Shown here piece after piece: positions 8,419-17,900 of a stretch of 64,000 bases of DNA. Positions within the stretch are counted from its first letter, which is position 1, and every line of letters starts with the position of its first letter. Below the pieces are notes generated by a model. It ran no database searches. It saw nothing but the letters and a program-made list of their open reading frames with translations, and had not been told where the DNA came from. The translations under genes and the position numbers were made by a program. Origin of the DNA: Pseudomonas sp. GOM7 (GTDB lineage: Bacteria; Pseudomonadota; Gammaproteobacteria; Pseudomonadales; Pseudomonadaceae); NCBI RefSeq assembly GCF_026723825.1, contig NZ_CP113519.1, positions 4,030,001 through 4,094,000 on the forward strand. The letters are read 5' to 3'.

Positions 8419-10128
8419 TCAGCGTGGAGCGATATGCGCCACCATCAACTGCACGCTCTCGTTGCCACGGAACTCGTTGAGGTCGAGCTTGTAGGCCAGT
8501 TCGGCCCAGCGCAGCGTGGGATTGGGCCAGACCTCGCGGTCGATGTTGAAGGCGATGCCATCGAGCTGCACGCTGCCGCATTCGGTCTTGAGTACCAGCT
8601 TCAGATGGCGTTCGCCGACGATGCGCTGATTGACGACCTGGAACACACCATGGAACAGCGGCTCGGGGAAATGCTGGCCCCAGGGCCCGGCATTGCGCAG
8701 GGCACGGGCCAGTTCCAGATGGAATTCGGTGGCGTCGAGCTGGCCATCGGAGAGCAGGCGCCCGGTCAGGTCGTCCTCGCTGAGCTGACGGCGCACTTCG
8801 GCGTCGAAGGCGGCGGCGAAGGCGCCGAAGTTGGCCTGCGGCAGCGACAGGCCTGCGGCCATGGCATGCCCGCCGAACTTGCTGATCAGCCCCGGATGCC
8901 TTGCGGCCACGGCGTCCAAAGCATCACGAATATGCAGCCCCGGCACCGAACGCGCAGAGCCCTTGAGCATGCCCTCACCGGCGTCGGCGAAAGCGATGGC
9001 CGGGCGGTGGTAACGCTCCTTCAGACGCGAGGCGAGAATGCCGATCACCCCCTGATGCCAGTCCGGCTCGAACAGGCACAGGCCGAACGGCATGTCGTCC
9101 AGGGACAGATCCTTGAGCTGGGCCAGCGCCTCGCGCTGCATGCCCTGCTCGATGGCCTTGCGATCCTGATTGAGCTGGTCGAGTTGCACCGCCATGTCGC
9201 GGGCCAGGGCCTCGTCGTCGCAGAGCAGGCATTCGATCCCCAGGCTCATGTCGTCCAGGCGCCCGGCCGCGTTCAGTCGTGGGCCGAGGATAAAGCCCAG
9301 GTCGGTGGAGGTGATGCGCCGATGATCGCGTCCGGCCACTTCGAGGATCGCCCGCAGGCCCGGCCGCGCCCGTCCGGCACGGATGCGCGCCAGGCCCTGG
9401 TGCACCAGGATGCGGTTGTTGGCGTCCAGCGGCACCACGTCGGCCACGCTGCCCAAGGCCACCAGATCGAGCAGCTCACCCAGATTCGGCTCCGCACGGC
9501 TGGCGAACCAGCCGCTTTCACGCAGGCGCGCACGCAATGCCAGCAGCACGTAGAACATCACCCCGACGCCTGCCATGGCCTTGCTGGGGAAGCTGCAGCC
9601 CGGCTGGTTGGGATTGACGATGGCATCGGCGGCCGGCAGTTCCGGCCCCGGCAGATGGTGATCGGTGACCAGCACCTTGAGCCCGGCGGCCTTGGCTGCG
9701 GCTACGCCATCGACGCTGGAGATGCCGTTGTCCACGGTCAGCAACAGATCGGGCTGGCGCTGCAGCGCCACGGCGACGATTTCCGGCGTCAGGCCATAGC
9801 CGTACTCGAAGCGATTCGGCACCAGATAGTCGACATGCGCCGCACCAAGCAGGCGCAGACCGAGCACACCGACCGTACTGGCCGTGGCGCCGTCAGCGTC
9901 GAAGTCACCGACGATCAGGATGCGCTGGCGCTGCGCCAGCGCCTCGACCAGCAGTTTGACCGCTGCATCTATACCCTTGAGCTGCTGGTACGGGATCAGC
10001 CGTGCCAGGCCCTTGTCCAGCTCCTCGGCGGACTGCACGCCACGGGCGGCGTAGAGACGGGTGAGCAGCGGCGGCAGGTTGCCCAGGTCAGGCAGTTGTG
10101 CAGGTAGGGGACGGGCTTCGATACGCAT
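8419..10128 (-). CDS. recJ: Single-stranded-DNA-specific 5'-3' exonuclease RecJ
   Basis: RecJ degrades single-stranded DNA from the 5' end in RecF-pathway recombination, mismatch repair and base-excision repair. The DHH-family metal-binding motifs are clear: GDFDADGATA (residues 74-83) and VTDHHLPG, with GSVADVVPL and the DHHA1-type region GGHAMAAGLSLPQ further on. The C-terminal third is the RecJ OB-fold. Length 569 is close to E. coli RecJ (577). The ATG at 10128 gives the usual N-terminus. YaeQ lies directly upstream across a palindromic repeat. Confidence 0.97.
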   Translation of the reverse strand: MRIEARPLPAQLPDLGNLPPLLTRLYAARGVQSAEELDKGLARLIPYQQLKGIDAAVKLLVEALAQRQRILIVGDFDADGATASTVGVLGLRLLGAAHVDYLVPNRFEYGYGLTPEIVAVALQRQPDLLLTVDNGISSVDGVAAAKAAGLKVLVTDHHLPGPELPAADAIVNPNQPGCSFPSKAMAGVGVMFYVLLALRARLRESGWFASRAEPNLGELLDLVALGSVADVVPLDANNRILVHQGLARIRAGRARPGLRAILEVAGRDHRRITSTDLGFILGPRLNAAGRLDDMSLGIECLLCDDEALARDMAVQLDQLNQDRKAIEQGMQREALAQLKDLSLDDMPFGLCLFEPDWHQGVIGILASRLKERYHRPAIAFADAGEGMLKGSARSVPGLHIRDALDAVAARHPGLISKFGGHAMAAGLSLPQANFGAFAAAFDAEVRRQLSEDDLTGRLLSDGQLDATEFHLELARALRNAGPWGQHFPEPLFHGVFQVVNQRIVGERHLKLVLKTECGSVQLDGIAFNIDREVWPNPTLRWAELAYKLDLNEFRGNESVQLMVAHIAPR

Positions 10129-10168
10129 GGGCGAGGTGTCGCTTTTTCAAGATGGTACGGTTTTTTCT

Positions 10169-10272
10169 CCCCTCTCCCATTTATGGGAGAGGGGCTGGGG
10201 GAGAGGGCCAATCCAGCAACACCGAGCCGCCGAAATCCCCCTCTCCCTAGCCCTCTCCCCGAGGGGAGAGGG
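10169..10272. repeat. CTCTCCC palindromic repeat pair between yaeQ and recJ
   Basis: Two inverted hairpins: CCCCTCTCCCAT (10169-10180) facing ATGGGAGAGGGG (10183-10194), and CCCTCTCCCC facing GGGGAGAGGG (10251-10272). A closely related pair lies at 43982-44070. They look like REP-type dispersed intergenic repeats; neither has a T-run on the coding (minus) strand. Confidence 0.75.
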
Positions 10273-10292
10273 AACTGCATCCGGCTACGGTT

Positions 10293-10832
10293 TCAACGCT
10301 GGCCAGCCAACCACTCCAGCGGGATTTCATGCTGGCCACGCTCGTCGGTGACGAACAGCTCGCCATCGCTGATCATCACGCTCCAGGACAGCGAACGCGG
10401 CATGTCCAGCGCCAGGTCGGCCAGCGCCTCCTGGCCCAGAGCGACCACGTTGATGTTCTTCAGGCTGCGCACCGGGTCGAGGCACTTGCCCTGCCACACG
10501 CGCAGGTTGCCATAGGCCACCAGGCTGAACTTTTCGGTACGCCGCGAGCACCAGGTGATGCGCTCGCTATCGGGCTGACCGACTTCGATCCAGTGCAACA
10601 CGCGATCGTCCAGGCTCTTTTCCCACAGCGCCGGTTCGTCGACGTCCGACAGGCCACGACCGAAGGCCAGTTGCTCGTGATAGAACAGTGCATAGGCGAT
10701 CAACCGCGCGGCCAGGCGCTCTTCGGTTTCCGAGGGGTGGCGGGCGACGGTGAAGCGCAGGTTCTCGTAGACGCTGCGATCCATGTCGGTGAGGTTCAGT
10801 TCGATCTTGTAGGTGGTCGATGGCAGGGCCAT
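10293..10832 (-). CDS. yaeQ: YaeQ family protein
   Basis: A 179-residue cytoplasmic protein matching the YaeQ family throughout (ALPSTTYKIELNLTDMDR at the start; SDVDEPALWEKSLDDRVLHW in the middle). YaeQ has a PD-(D/E)XK nuclease-like fold by structure and was first linked to suppression of an rfaH defect; the molecular role is unsettled. The family's conserved acidic and lysine residues (for example LAFGRGLSDVDEPALW) are present. It precedes recJ on the same strand, separated by 164 bases of palindromic repeats. Confidence 0.9.
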   Translation of the reverse strand: MALPSTTYKIELNLTDMDRSVYENLRFTVARHPSETEERLAARLIAYALFYHEQLAFGRGLSDVDEPALWEKSLDDRVLHWIEVGQPDSERITWCSRRTEKFSLVAYGNLRVWQGKCLDPVRSLKNINVVALGQEALADLALDMPRSLSWSVMISDGELFVTDERGQHEIPLEWLAGQR

Positions 10833-10895
10833 GGCGGGCTTCTTGGCTGGTCGAAAGAACGCCAGTCTACCCCGAAAGCATGGCCCCGCCGACCA

Positions 10896-12335
10896 TCAAC
10901 AGGTCATGCGGGTGATCCGCAACTGCTCGTCGGTGTAATCGATGATCGCCTGTAGGCTGTTCAGATCGAGGTGCAGGCGGCAGTAATGCTCACCATGGCG
11001 CCAGGCCAGCTGCAGTTGATCATCCGTCGAATAGTTCAGCTCGAAGCGCCCCTCAAAGGCCGGGTGCTGGCAACGAAAGCGCATCAGCGCCAGCAGGCGC
11101 TGCACCAGCGGCTGCTGCAAGGCCTGCTCGGCCTCCTCCAGGCTATAGTAATGGCGATTGACGTCACGCGCCTCGCCGGTCTGCTCGAGCAGGTCGAAGT
11201 CGTTGCAGCCGCACAGCAGGCCGACGTAGTACACCTGGGGGATACCGGGCACGAAGAACTGGATGGCACGGGCAGCAATATAGGCCTCGTCATTGCGCAT
11301 CAAGGCCTCGTAGAAGGTGCAGGTGAGTTGGTAGATGGCGCCGACGCTGTGCACGTTCACCGCCGAGCGACGCAGGATGGGGTCGGCGCTGCGGGTCGAG
11401 ACTTCGTCGATCAGGTACTGAATCTGCGCCTCGGGTAGCATGCCTTCAACATCCGGGATGCAGATGCCGTCATGGGTATCGAGCACGGTGACCTGGTTGC
11501 GCGGGCACATGCGCAGCCAGTTCTTCAGGTAGCGGCTGCTGCCACTGAGCAAGGCATGCAGCACCAGCGGCGGTAGAGCGAAACCGTAGGGGCGCATCTG
11601 CCGCCGCGAGATGGCGTACTGGTAGCTGATGTGATCATGCACTTCCGGCATCATCTCGGCATCGTACTTGGCCCCGGTTTCGCGGAACCACTCGAGAATG
11701 CGGTAAACGTTCGGCTCCACCAGGAAGCAACTGGTACCGATACGCTTGGTGGTGTAACCGAAGGCATCCAGACGGAACAGCTTGACCCCGCGCGCGGCGA
11801 GAAAGGCCATGTACTGCTCCATTAGCTGGTAGGTCTGCGGCGAATCGTAATTGAGGTCGATCTGCCGCTCGGTGAAGGTGCACCAGACCCGACAGGTCTC
11901 GCCACTGGCCAGACGCACCTCGCGAAACGGTTCCTTTTCCTTGCGGATATGGATCTTGGCCAGGTCGTCGTGAGTGATCTCGCCAAGGCTGTCGACCTGC
12001 ACGAAGAGATCCGCATAGCGCGAATTCTGGCCATGGGCGAGGAAGTCCAGGAACTCCGGCGACTCGTCGGCGATATGGCTGATCACCAGGTCGACGCACA
12101 GGTCGAAACGCGCGGAGATCCGCTCGACATCCGCCCAGTCGCCGTAGCGTGGATCCACCTCCATATGGGTGAGCGGCGAGAAGCCACCATCGGCGTTGGA
12201 GGGGTACAGCGGCAGGATATGCACGCCGCCCAAGGCATCGCCCAGGTGCCGATCGAGGAATTGGTAAAGTTCCCCCAGGTTACGCCCCAGGCGGTCGGGA
12301 TAGGTGATCAGTTGAACGGCATTGCGCAGCGTCAT
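10896..12335 (-). CDS. GH13 subfamily 18 glycoside phosphorylase (sucrose-phosphorylase-like)
   Basis: The 479-residue protein is a (beta/alpha)8 GH13 enzyme of the sucrose phosphorylase type. Catalytic residues are visible: nucleophile Asp190 in LFRLDAFGY, acid/base Glu231 in EMMPEVHDH, and Asp289 in LDTHDGI. Family landmarks ALPPLVLHAL, AIQFFVPGIPQVYYVG and VNRHYYS are strongly conserved. Such enzymes split sucrose, or other alpha-glucosides such as glucosylglycerol or glucosylglycerate, with phosphate to give glucose 1-phosphate. The segment before the conserved YQLTCTFY is much shorter than I remember for bifidobacterial sucrose phosphorylases, so sucrose is not certain. No transporter or synthase gene is adjacent. 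Confidence 0.82.
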   Translation of the reverse strand: MTLRNAVQLITYPDRLGRNLGELYQFLDRHLGDALGGVHILPLYPSNADGGFSPLTHMEVDPRYGDWADVERISARFDLCVDLVISHIADESPEFLDFLAHGQNSRYADLFVQVDSLGEITHDDLAKIHIRKEKEPFREVRLASGETCRVWCTFTERQIDLNYDSPQTYQLMEQYMAFLAARGVKLFRLDAFGYTTKRIGTSCFLVEPNVYRILEWFRETGAKYDAEMMPEVHDHISYQYAISRRQMRPYGFALPPLVLHALLSGSSRYLKNWLRMCPRNQVTVLDTHDGICIPDVEGMLPEAQIQYLIDEVSTRSADPILRRSAVNVHSVGAIYQLTCTFYEALMRNDEAYIAARAIQFFVPGIPQVYYVGLLCGCNDFDLLEQTGEARDVNRHYYSLEEAEQALQQPLVQRLLALMRFRCQHPAFEGRFELNYSTDDQLQLAWRHGEHYCRLHLDLNSLQAIIDYTDEQLRITRMTC

Positions 12336-12420
12336 GAGCCCCCCGGCGTCTTCGATGGTCTGACAAAGGCGTACGCCAAGATCACCAAGCCTGTCAAGGA
12401 AACAGCGCCATGCCGTGGGG

Positions 12421-13590
12421 CTAACGCGCCGGCTCTGCTACCAGCAGCCAATCGCCGGTCGGCAGGCACCGCACGCGGTTGCGCCCCTGATGCTTGGCGC
12501 TGTACAGGGCCTGATCGGCCTGCGCCAGCAGCCATTGCAGATCACACTCAGCATCCGCACAGAAAGAGACGCCAATGCTGACGCTGCGCGTCAGGCCGTT
12601 GCTTTCGAGGGTAAAGAAGTCAGCGCGAATGCGTTCCGCCATCGTCATGGCCTGCTGCCGATCAGCCACGATCAGGCAAGCGAACTCCTCACCGCCAATC
12701 CGCGCGAAGATGTCTTCCTTGCGCATCTGGCCCTGCACCAGCTTGGCAAAGTCGACCAGCACCTGATCCCCGGCGGCATGACCGAAGCCATCGTTGATCC
12801 GTTTGAAATGGTCGAGGTCGAACAGCAACAGCGCCAGCGGCCGTTGCTGGCGCCGGCACAGCGCCAACAGGCGCTCACCACTTTCGAGAAATCCACGCCG
12901 ATTGGCGACACCGGTCAGCACGTCACGATAGGCCGCCAGGCGCAGCCCCTGCTCGGCACGCTCCTTGACCATCGACAGCATGACGAAGGCCATGCCCACC
13001 GCGTAGAGCAAGCTTTCGATCAACAGATAACCGAACAGTGGGCTGTTCTGTAGCGCACCTGCCGACTCATCGAAGCTCAACAGTGCCCGCATGGTCATGA
13101 AGGCGAGGTGAAAGGCGATCAGGATCATGGCGGGGAGTGGCGAAACATCCAGCTGCGAACGTGCTCGCCACAATTCCAGCAGCGCAGCCAGCAGGTACGC
13201 CCCCATCAGCAAGGTATTGAACAACACACGAGCCTGCAGGCTCTGGTAGAACGGCGGCCAGAAGCAAGCCGCCAACCACAGTAGAGCACCGGCAAGCACC
13301 CATGCATAACGGGGGCTGCGCCCACAGAACAGGCGCATGGCGGTCCAGTTCATCGCGCCACAGAGCAACAGCAGCATGTTGCCAACGATGACCGGCAGCC
13401 AGTCCATTCCCATGCCACGCAAGGCATTGAGGATCAGTCCCGCGCTGGCCAGCAGCAGCATGATGCCTGCCCACAGCAGCAAGCGCTGCTCGCGGCCTCG
13501 CAGCCAACTGAACAGCAGAAGCAGGCCACACAAGGTGATGACCGAGGTATTGGCGACCAGCAGCGAGGGCAGGTGAAACTGGAACATCAA
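12421..13590 (-). CDS. Membrane diguanylate cyclase (multi-helix sensor plus GGDEF)
   Basis: The 389-residue protein has six or seven hydrophobic helices over about residues 12-205, with short loops and no large periplasmic domain, then a GGDEF domain (about 215-375). The active site is GGEEF at 299-303, and an RKED inhibitory I-site lies at 290-293 with the canonical five-residue spacing, so it should be an active, feedback-inhibited c-di-GMP synthase. The membrane part resembles MASE-type integral sensors; the signal is unknown. It lies 85 bases beyond the start of the GH13 gene and is transcribed towards it, so the two could share a transcript. Confidence 0.9.
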   Translation of the reverse strand: MMFQFHLPSLLVANTSVITLCGLLLLFSWLRGREQRLLLWAGIMLLLASAGLILNALRGMGMDWLPVIVGNMLLLLCGAMNWTAMRLFCGRSPRYAWVLAGALLWLAACFWPPFYQSLQARVLFNTLLMGAYLLAALLELWRARSQLDVSPLPAMILIAFHLAFMTMRALLSFDESAGALQNSPLFGYLLIESLLYAVGMAFVMLSMVKERAEQGLRLAAYRDVLTGVANRRGFLESGERLLALCRRQQRPLALLLFDLDHFKRINDGFGHAAGDQVLVDFAKLVQGQMRKEDIFARIGGEEFACLIVADRQQAMTMAERIRADFFTLESNGLTRSVSIGVSFCADAECDLQWLLAQADQALYSAKHQGRNRVRCLPTGDWLLVAEPAR

Positions 13591-13740
13591 TGGAACTCGA
13601 TCAAGGCATGATGCGATTCGAGATTATGGCAGATAGCCACAGCCGTCAGTTCAAAGCAGTGTGGCAATCAGCTTTCGCGCCCTCTGGCGACCGAACCATC
13701 TCGGTTGAGCAACGCCGCTAAGTCACAAGCCAGGTTTTAC

Positions 13741-14430
13741 TCAGTTGCCTGCGTAACGCGCCCAGAGCGACTCGAACTCACGACTGTAGGCCGCCACCAG
13801 TTGCGGGTGGTCGATGACCAGGAGGTTTTCCTCGTTGCTGGTGCTGGCACTGCGCGTCCAGTTGAAGCTGCCGTTGAGCAGCAGACGGCCGTCGAACAGG
13901 GCGAACTTGTGGTGCATGTGAAAGGGGCCGGCGTCGATGCGCAGCGGCACGCCCTTGTCGCGCAACCACTGGATATCGCTGCCGACATCGAACTGTTTTT
14001 CGTTGTCGGTGATCACCCGCACGGCGATGCCGCGTTGATGGCAGGCGAGAACTTCCTCGCTGAGCTGATCATCGGAGATGGTGTAGACGCAGATCTCCAC
14101 ACTCTTGCGCGCCTGGCGGCACAGCTCGCGGATCTTGCGCCGGCAGCTCTCACCGGGGCTGAAGTGCGCCGTGGCATGCTCGACGCGTGGCGCGCTGCCA
14201 ACGCTGTCGAGGGTCTTGATGACTTGCTCCAGCCATTTCAGCGCTGGCTCGACGTTCTCAGGCTCGCGCATCAGCTCGCGAGCAAGGCCAAACGCGCGGT
14301 TGCGCATGAAGCGCACCTGATCGCTGCTCAGTTCACTACCCAGTTGGCGCAGCTCGTCGCGCTCCTCGTTGCTCAGGCGCAGATCGGCGAGGCTGTCACG
14401 CAGTTGCTGGTCGAGGCGGTTGAAGTCCAT
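13741..14430 (-). CDS. Phospholipase-D-fold protein, single HKD motif
   Basis: The 229-residue protein has a helical N-terminal half (about residues 1-95, rich in charged residues) and a PLD-like C-terminal domain. One HKD motif is complete: HHKFALFDGRLLLNGSFNWT holds H, K and D with the correct spacing and the usual G-S-x-N-W-T follow-up. Single-HKD proteins of this kind (Nuc, Zucchini/PLD6 type) act as dimers and cut nucleic acid or cardiolipin phosphodiesters; which one applies here is open. There is no signal peptide, so it is cytoplasmic. It starts 12 bases after the rhomboid gene stops, as the last gene of the PspA/flotillin cluster. Confidence 0.85.
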   Translation of the reverse strand: MDFNRLDQQLRDSLADLRLSNEERDELRQLGSELSSDQVRFMRNRAFGLARELMREPENVEPALKWLEQVIKTLDSVGSAPRVEHATAHFSPGESCRRKIRELCRQARKSVEICVYTISDDQLSEEVLACHQRGIAVRVITDNEKQFDVGSDIQWLRDKGVPLRIDAGPFHMHHKFALFDGRLLLNGSFNWTRSASTSNEENLLVIDHPQLVAAYSREFESLWARYAGN

Positions 14431-14442
14431 GGAAAATCCCTT

Positions 14443-14997
14443 TTATCGATAATTGCGGCGACGGCGAGACAAGGCGGCATAGAGAACGCCACAGCAAGCC
14501 CCCGCCAGGTGGTATTCAAAAGAAACGCCGGCACGCGGCAGCAGGCCGAAGAACCAGCCGCCGTAGAGGAAGAACACCAGCACCGCCAGCAGCAGGTCGA
14601 GCAGGCTGCGCTCGAACCAGGCCCGCGCCAGCAGCAGCCCCCAGAAACCGAACAGCCAGCCACTGGCCCCGACGTGCAGGCCGGTGCGGCCGAACAGCCA
14701 GACCAGCGCCCCGCTACCAATGATGATGAAGACGCTGGCGAAGAAGAAATCACGACGCGAGCGCAGCAGCACCAGGCTGCCGAGCACCAGCAAGCCGCTG
14801 AGGTTGCTGAGCAGATGCGCCCAACTGCCATGCAGCCAGGGGGCGAGAAGAATGCCCGGCAGCGCCTCGATATGCCGGGGCACCAGCCCCCAGACGTTCA
14901 AGGCGCCGCCAAGGGCGCCATTGACCAGCTGCACCAGCAGCATCGCGCCGCTGATCAGCAGCAGCGGACGTAGCTCGATCAGCCAACCTCGCCTCAC
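14443..14997 (-). CDS. Rhomboid-family intramembrane serine protease
   Basis: The 184-residue protein has six predicted membrane helices. The rhomboid catalytic dyad is visible: Ser in HVGASGWLFGFWG (the GxSG motif) and His in YHLAGACCG; the conserved HGSWAHLLSN loop lies earlier. Rhomboids cleave single-pass membrane proteins within the bilayer. The start is a GTG whose first bases overlap the TGA stop of the upstream AAA+ gene (a GTGA overlap), so translation is probably coupled. The phospholipase-D-fold gene follows after 12 bases. A substrate among the cluster's own membrane proteins (YqiJ, YqiK) is possible but unproven. Confidence 0.88.
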   Translation of the reverse strand: MRRGWLIELRPLLLISGAMLLVQLVNGALGGALNVWGLVPRHIEALPGILLAPWLHGSWAHLLSNLSGLLVLGSLVLLRSRRDFFFASVFIIIGSGALVWLFGRTGLHVGASGWLFGFWGLLLARAWFERSLLDLLLAVLVFFLYGGWFFGLLPRAGVSFEYHLAGACCGVLYAALSRRRRNYR

Positions 14998-17900
14998 GGC
15001 GCCTCGTCGTCCGCGGCATCGCTGCGCTGCTCCTGGCCGAGCAGCGTGCCGAGATCACGCAATTGGGTGGAGATTTCCAGCATGCGGTTGTGGGTACGCA
15101 AATCGATGTCGATTTTCTTGTCCATCGCCTTGATCAGCGGCAGGAAGCTGTTCTCCAGGCTATCGGCCAGGCTTTCGAGCAATTTTTGCGTACCCGGCTG
15201 CGGCGGCGCAACCACCTCCACCTGTGGTCGCAGCTTGCCGAGGTTGTCCAATCCAGCCAGCAATTGCTCCCAGGGAATGCTCGGCGCCTCGCTGGCCGGC
15301 TTGCCGCCGGCACCCAGGCCACGCACGCTCTCGACCAGATCATTGAGCTGCGCCACCACGCGGCCGCCAACGTCCGTATCGCTGCCGCCCATGGCCTTGT
15401 TGCGCATGAAGTCGCGCTTGATCTGCGCCCAGCGTTCGGCCTGCTCGGGCGTCATGTTGCCGCGCAGCTCGGCGAGCTTGAGCAGGTTCTCCTCGGCGCC
15501 GGTGGTGAGCAGTTGCGACTCACCCTGGTAGTGGTCGGCGATCAGTTGCAGCAGCTCGGCGTCGTTCATCACCGAGCTGATCTTCTCGGCCATCTTGTTC
15601 ATGTTGCGGTAGCTGCCCTGCAGCTTGAACGGCGGCTCGGTACGGTAGCTGTCGGCCTGCGCGGCGCTGACGATGTACTGCTGGTTGACCCGGCCGACCA
15701 CATCGCGAATCTGCATCAGGCGCTGCAGGGTCGAGGTGATCTCGTTGACCTCGGCGGCGCTGTAGGTGTGGCTCAGCTCGTTGGCCGAGAACGGCTTGCC
15801 CTCGGCCTTGGCGACGAAGCGGTAGACGTCGGCCATATCGCGGGTGGCCAAGGGCGCCAGCACCGGATTGGAGGTCAGGCTGTTCTCGATGTAGCTCAGC
15901 GCGAAGGCTTCCTGCATGCCGCCCAGGGTGTCGCCGAGGTTGTAGATGTCGGCGCGGTTGGCGAGCATGTCGGGGATCTTGAACACGTCGCCGGACTCGG
16001 TGTACGGGTTACCGCTCATCACCACGCAGAACTTCTTGCCGCGCATGTCGTAGGTCTTGGTCTTGCCCTTCCACACGCCTTCGATGCGCCGCGTGCCGTC
16101 ACAGAGCGAGATGAACTTCTGCAGGAACTCGGGGTGGGTGTGCTGGATGTCGTCGACATAGAGCATCACGTTGTTGCCCATCTCCAGCGCCAGGTTGAGC
16201 TTTTCCAGCTCCTGGCGCGAGGTGGCGTCCGGCGCCTGCGCCGGGTCGATGGAGCGCACTTCATGGCCGAGAGCGGGGCCGTTGATCTTCATGAAGATTA
16301 GGCCCAGGCGGTGCGCCACGTATTCCATCAGCGTGGTCTTGCCGTAGCCGGGCGGCGAAATCAGCATCAGCAGGCCCATCAGGTCGGTGCGTTTGTTCTC
16401 GCCGGCGGTGCCCATCTGCTTGGCCAGGTTGTCGCCGATAAAGCCCAGGTACACGTCGTTGATCAGCTTGTTACGCACGAAGGACGACAGCGGCCGCGGC
16501 TTGAATTCGGACAGGCGCAGGGCCTGGCGCTCACGGTTGATCACCTCCTGGCGCAGCGCCTGGTAGCGCTGCAACTGCGGTACGAAGTGATCCAGGTGCT
16601 GCTGCAGGCGCGCGAAGTAATCGTCGATGGCCAGCACCAGGCTGCCATTCTGCAGTCGCGGATGATCGCCGAGCAGGCCGCTGACGGTGAAACGCAGATC
16701 GACCTCGGTGAAACGCCGCGGGAATTCGTCATCCAGCAGGCTGACGGCGATCGCTTCGGGCACGTAGTCGGCCAGCTCGGCCATGGCGGCGTCCTGCGCG
16801 CACAGGCCGTCGAACCAGGTCTGCGCCAGCGACCAGCGCTGCACCGGGCGGCCACGCAGGTTGTCCAGCGCGGCGCGGTAGTCGTCCCAGACATGGCTGG
16901 CCTGCATGCGCTGCTGCAGGGTGTCGAGCAGTTGCCGGGCGTACTTGCTGAAGCTGAACTCGATGGGCTTGGCCGCCAGCTCCTCGACCAGATAGGCCGC
17001 AGCCGCCTGGCGCTGTGCGGCGTCCACCGGCAGCGGATGCTGGGCGAGGAAGCGCTGCATGGCCGCGTCGACCTCTTCGCGCAGGCGCTGCACGCCATCC
17101 TCGCTGCCGAACAACTGGCGCAGGTGCAGGCTGCTGCGCGCCCGCTCCGGCCACAGCTCGGCCTCGATGTCCTGCCCCCAGCGGTTCCAGAACAGCGCGG
17201 CGAAGCCCCTCGCCGCCGGCGCGTAACGCAGCAGCCCGGCGCTTTCGCGCAGCGGCAGCAACTGGCTGAGGATCAGCGCCGCATCATGATCGTGGATGCC
17301 CTTTTCAAAGGCATCCTTGTAGCGCGGTGCGGCGAAGTCGCGAATCAAGCGGGTCAGGGTTTCCGGCTGCGCCAGGTGGGTCTTGAGCAGATCCAGGCTC
17401 AGGCCTTCACGGCCGGCCACGGCGGCGTCGAGCACCAGGCCGGCGAGGTATTCGGCGCGGTACAGCGCAGGCGACTCGGACTCCAGCGACACCTGCCAGT
17501 AGTCGCGCAGGCCTTCCAGCGTCTCGTCGCGCAGCGGTTCGAGGAAATCGGTGCCGGTCAGGTGCAGATAGAGCTGATCACCGCGCGGCATCAGGGTCAG
17601 GTCGAGCTCCTGGGTGTTGACGCTGAAGCGATGGCGCGGGCCGAGCTTGATGACGTTACCGCCCTCCTCGAACAGCTCGCTCTTGTCGCGCAGGGCGCGC
17701 ACCGCCTGGTCACGGGCGGCCTTGAGGCGCGCCTCGACGTCATCGGCCTTGACGCTGTCTTTCAGCTCGCGTAGGCGCTCGGCCATCTCGCGCAGCTTGA
17801 GAATCAGCGGGTCGGCGGCGAAGAAGGCGTTGAGCTCCTCCATCTGGGTCAGGCGCGCGGTGCGCCGGCCCAGGCTGTCGAGAATCCGCTGGGCAGCATC

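Noticed and set aside
8086..10107. 673-codon plus-strand frame over recJ and the DUF533 gene
   Set aside because: Antisense to two clear genes with no motif; GC-skew artefact.
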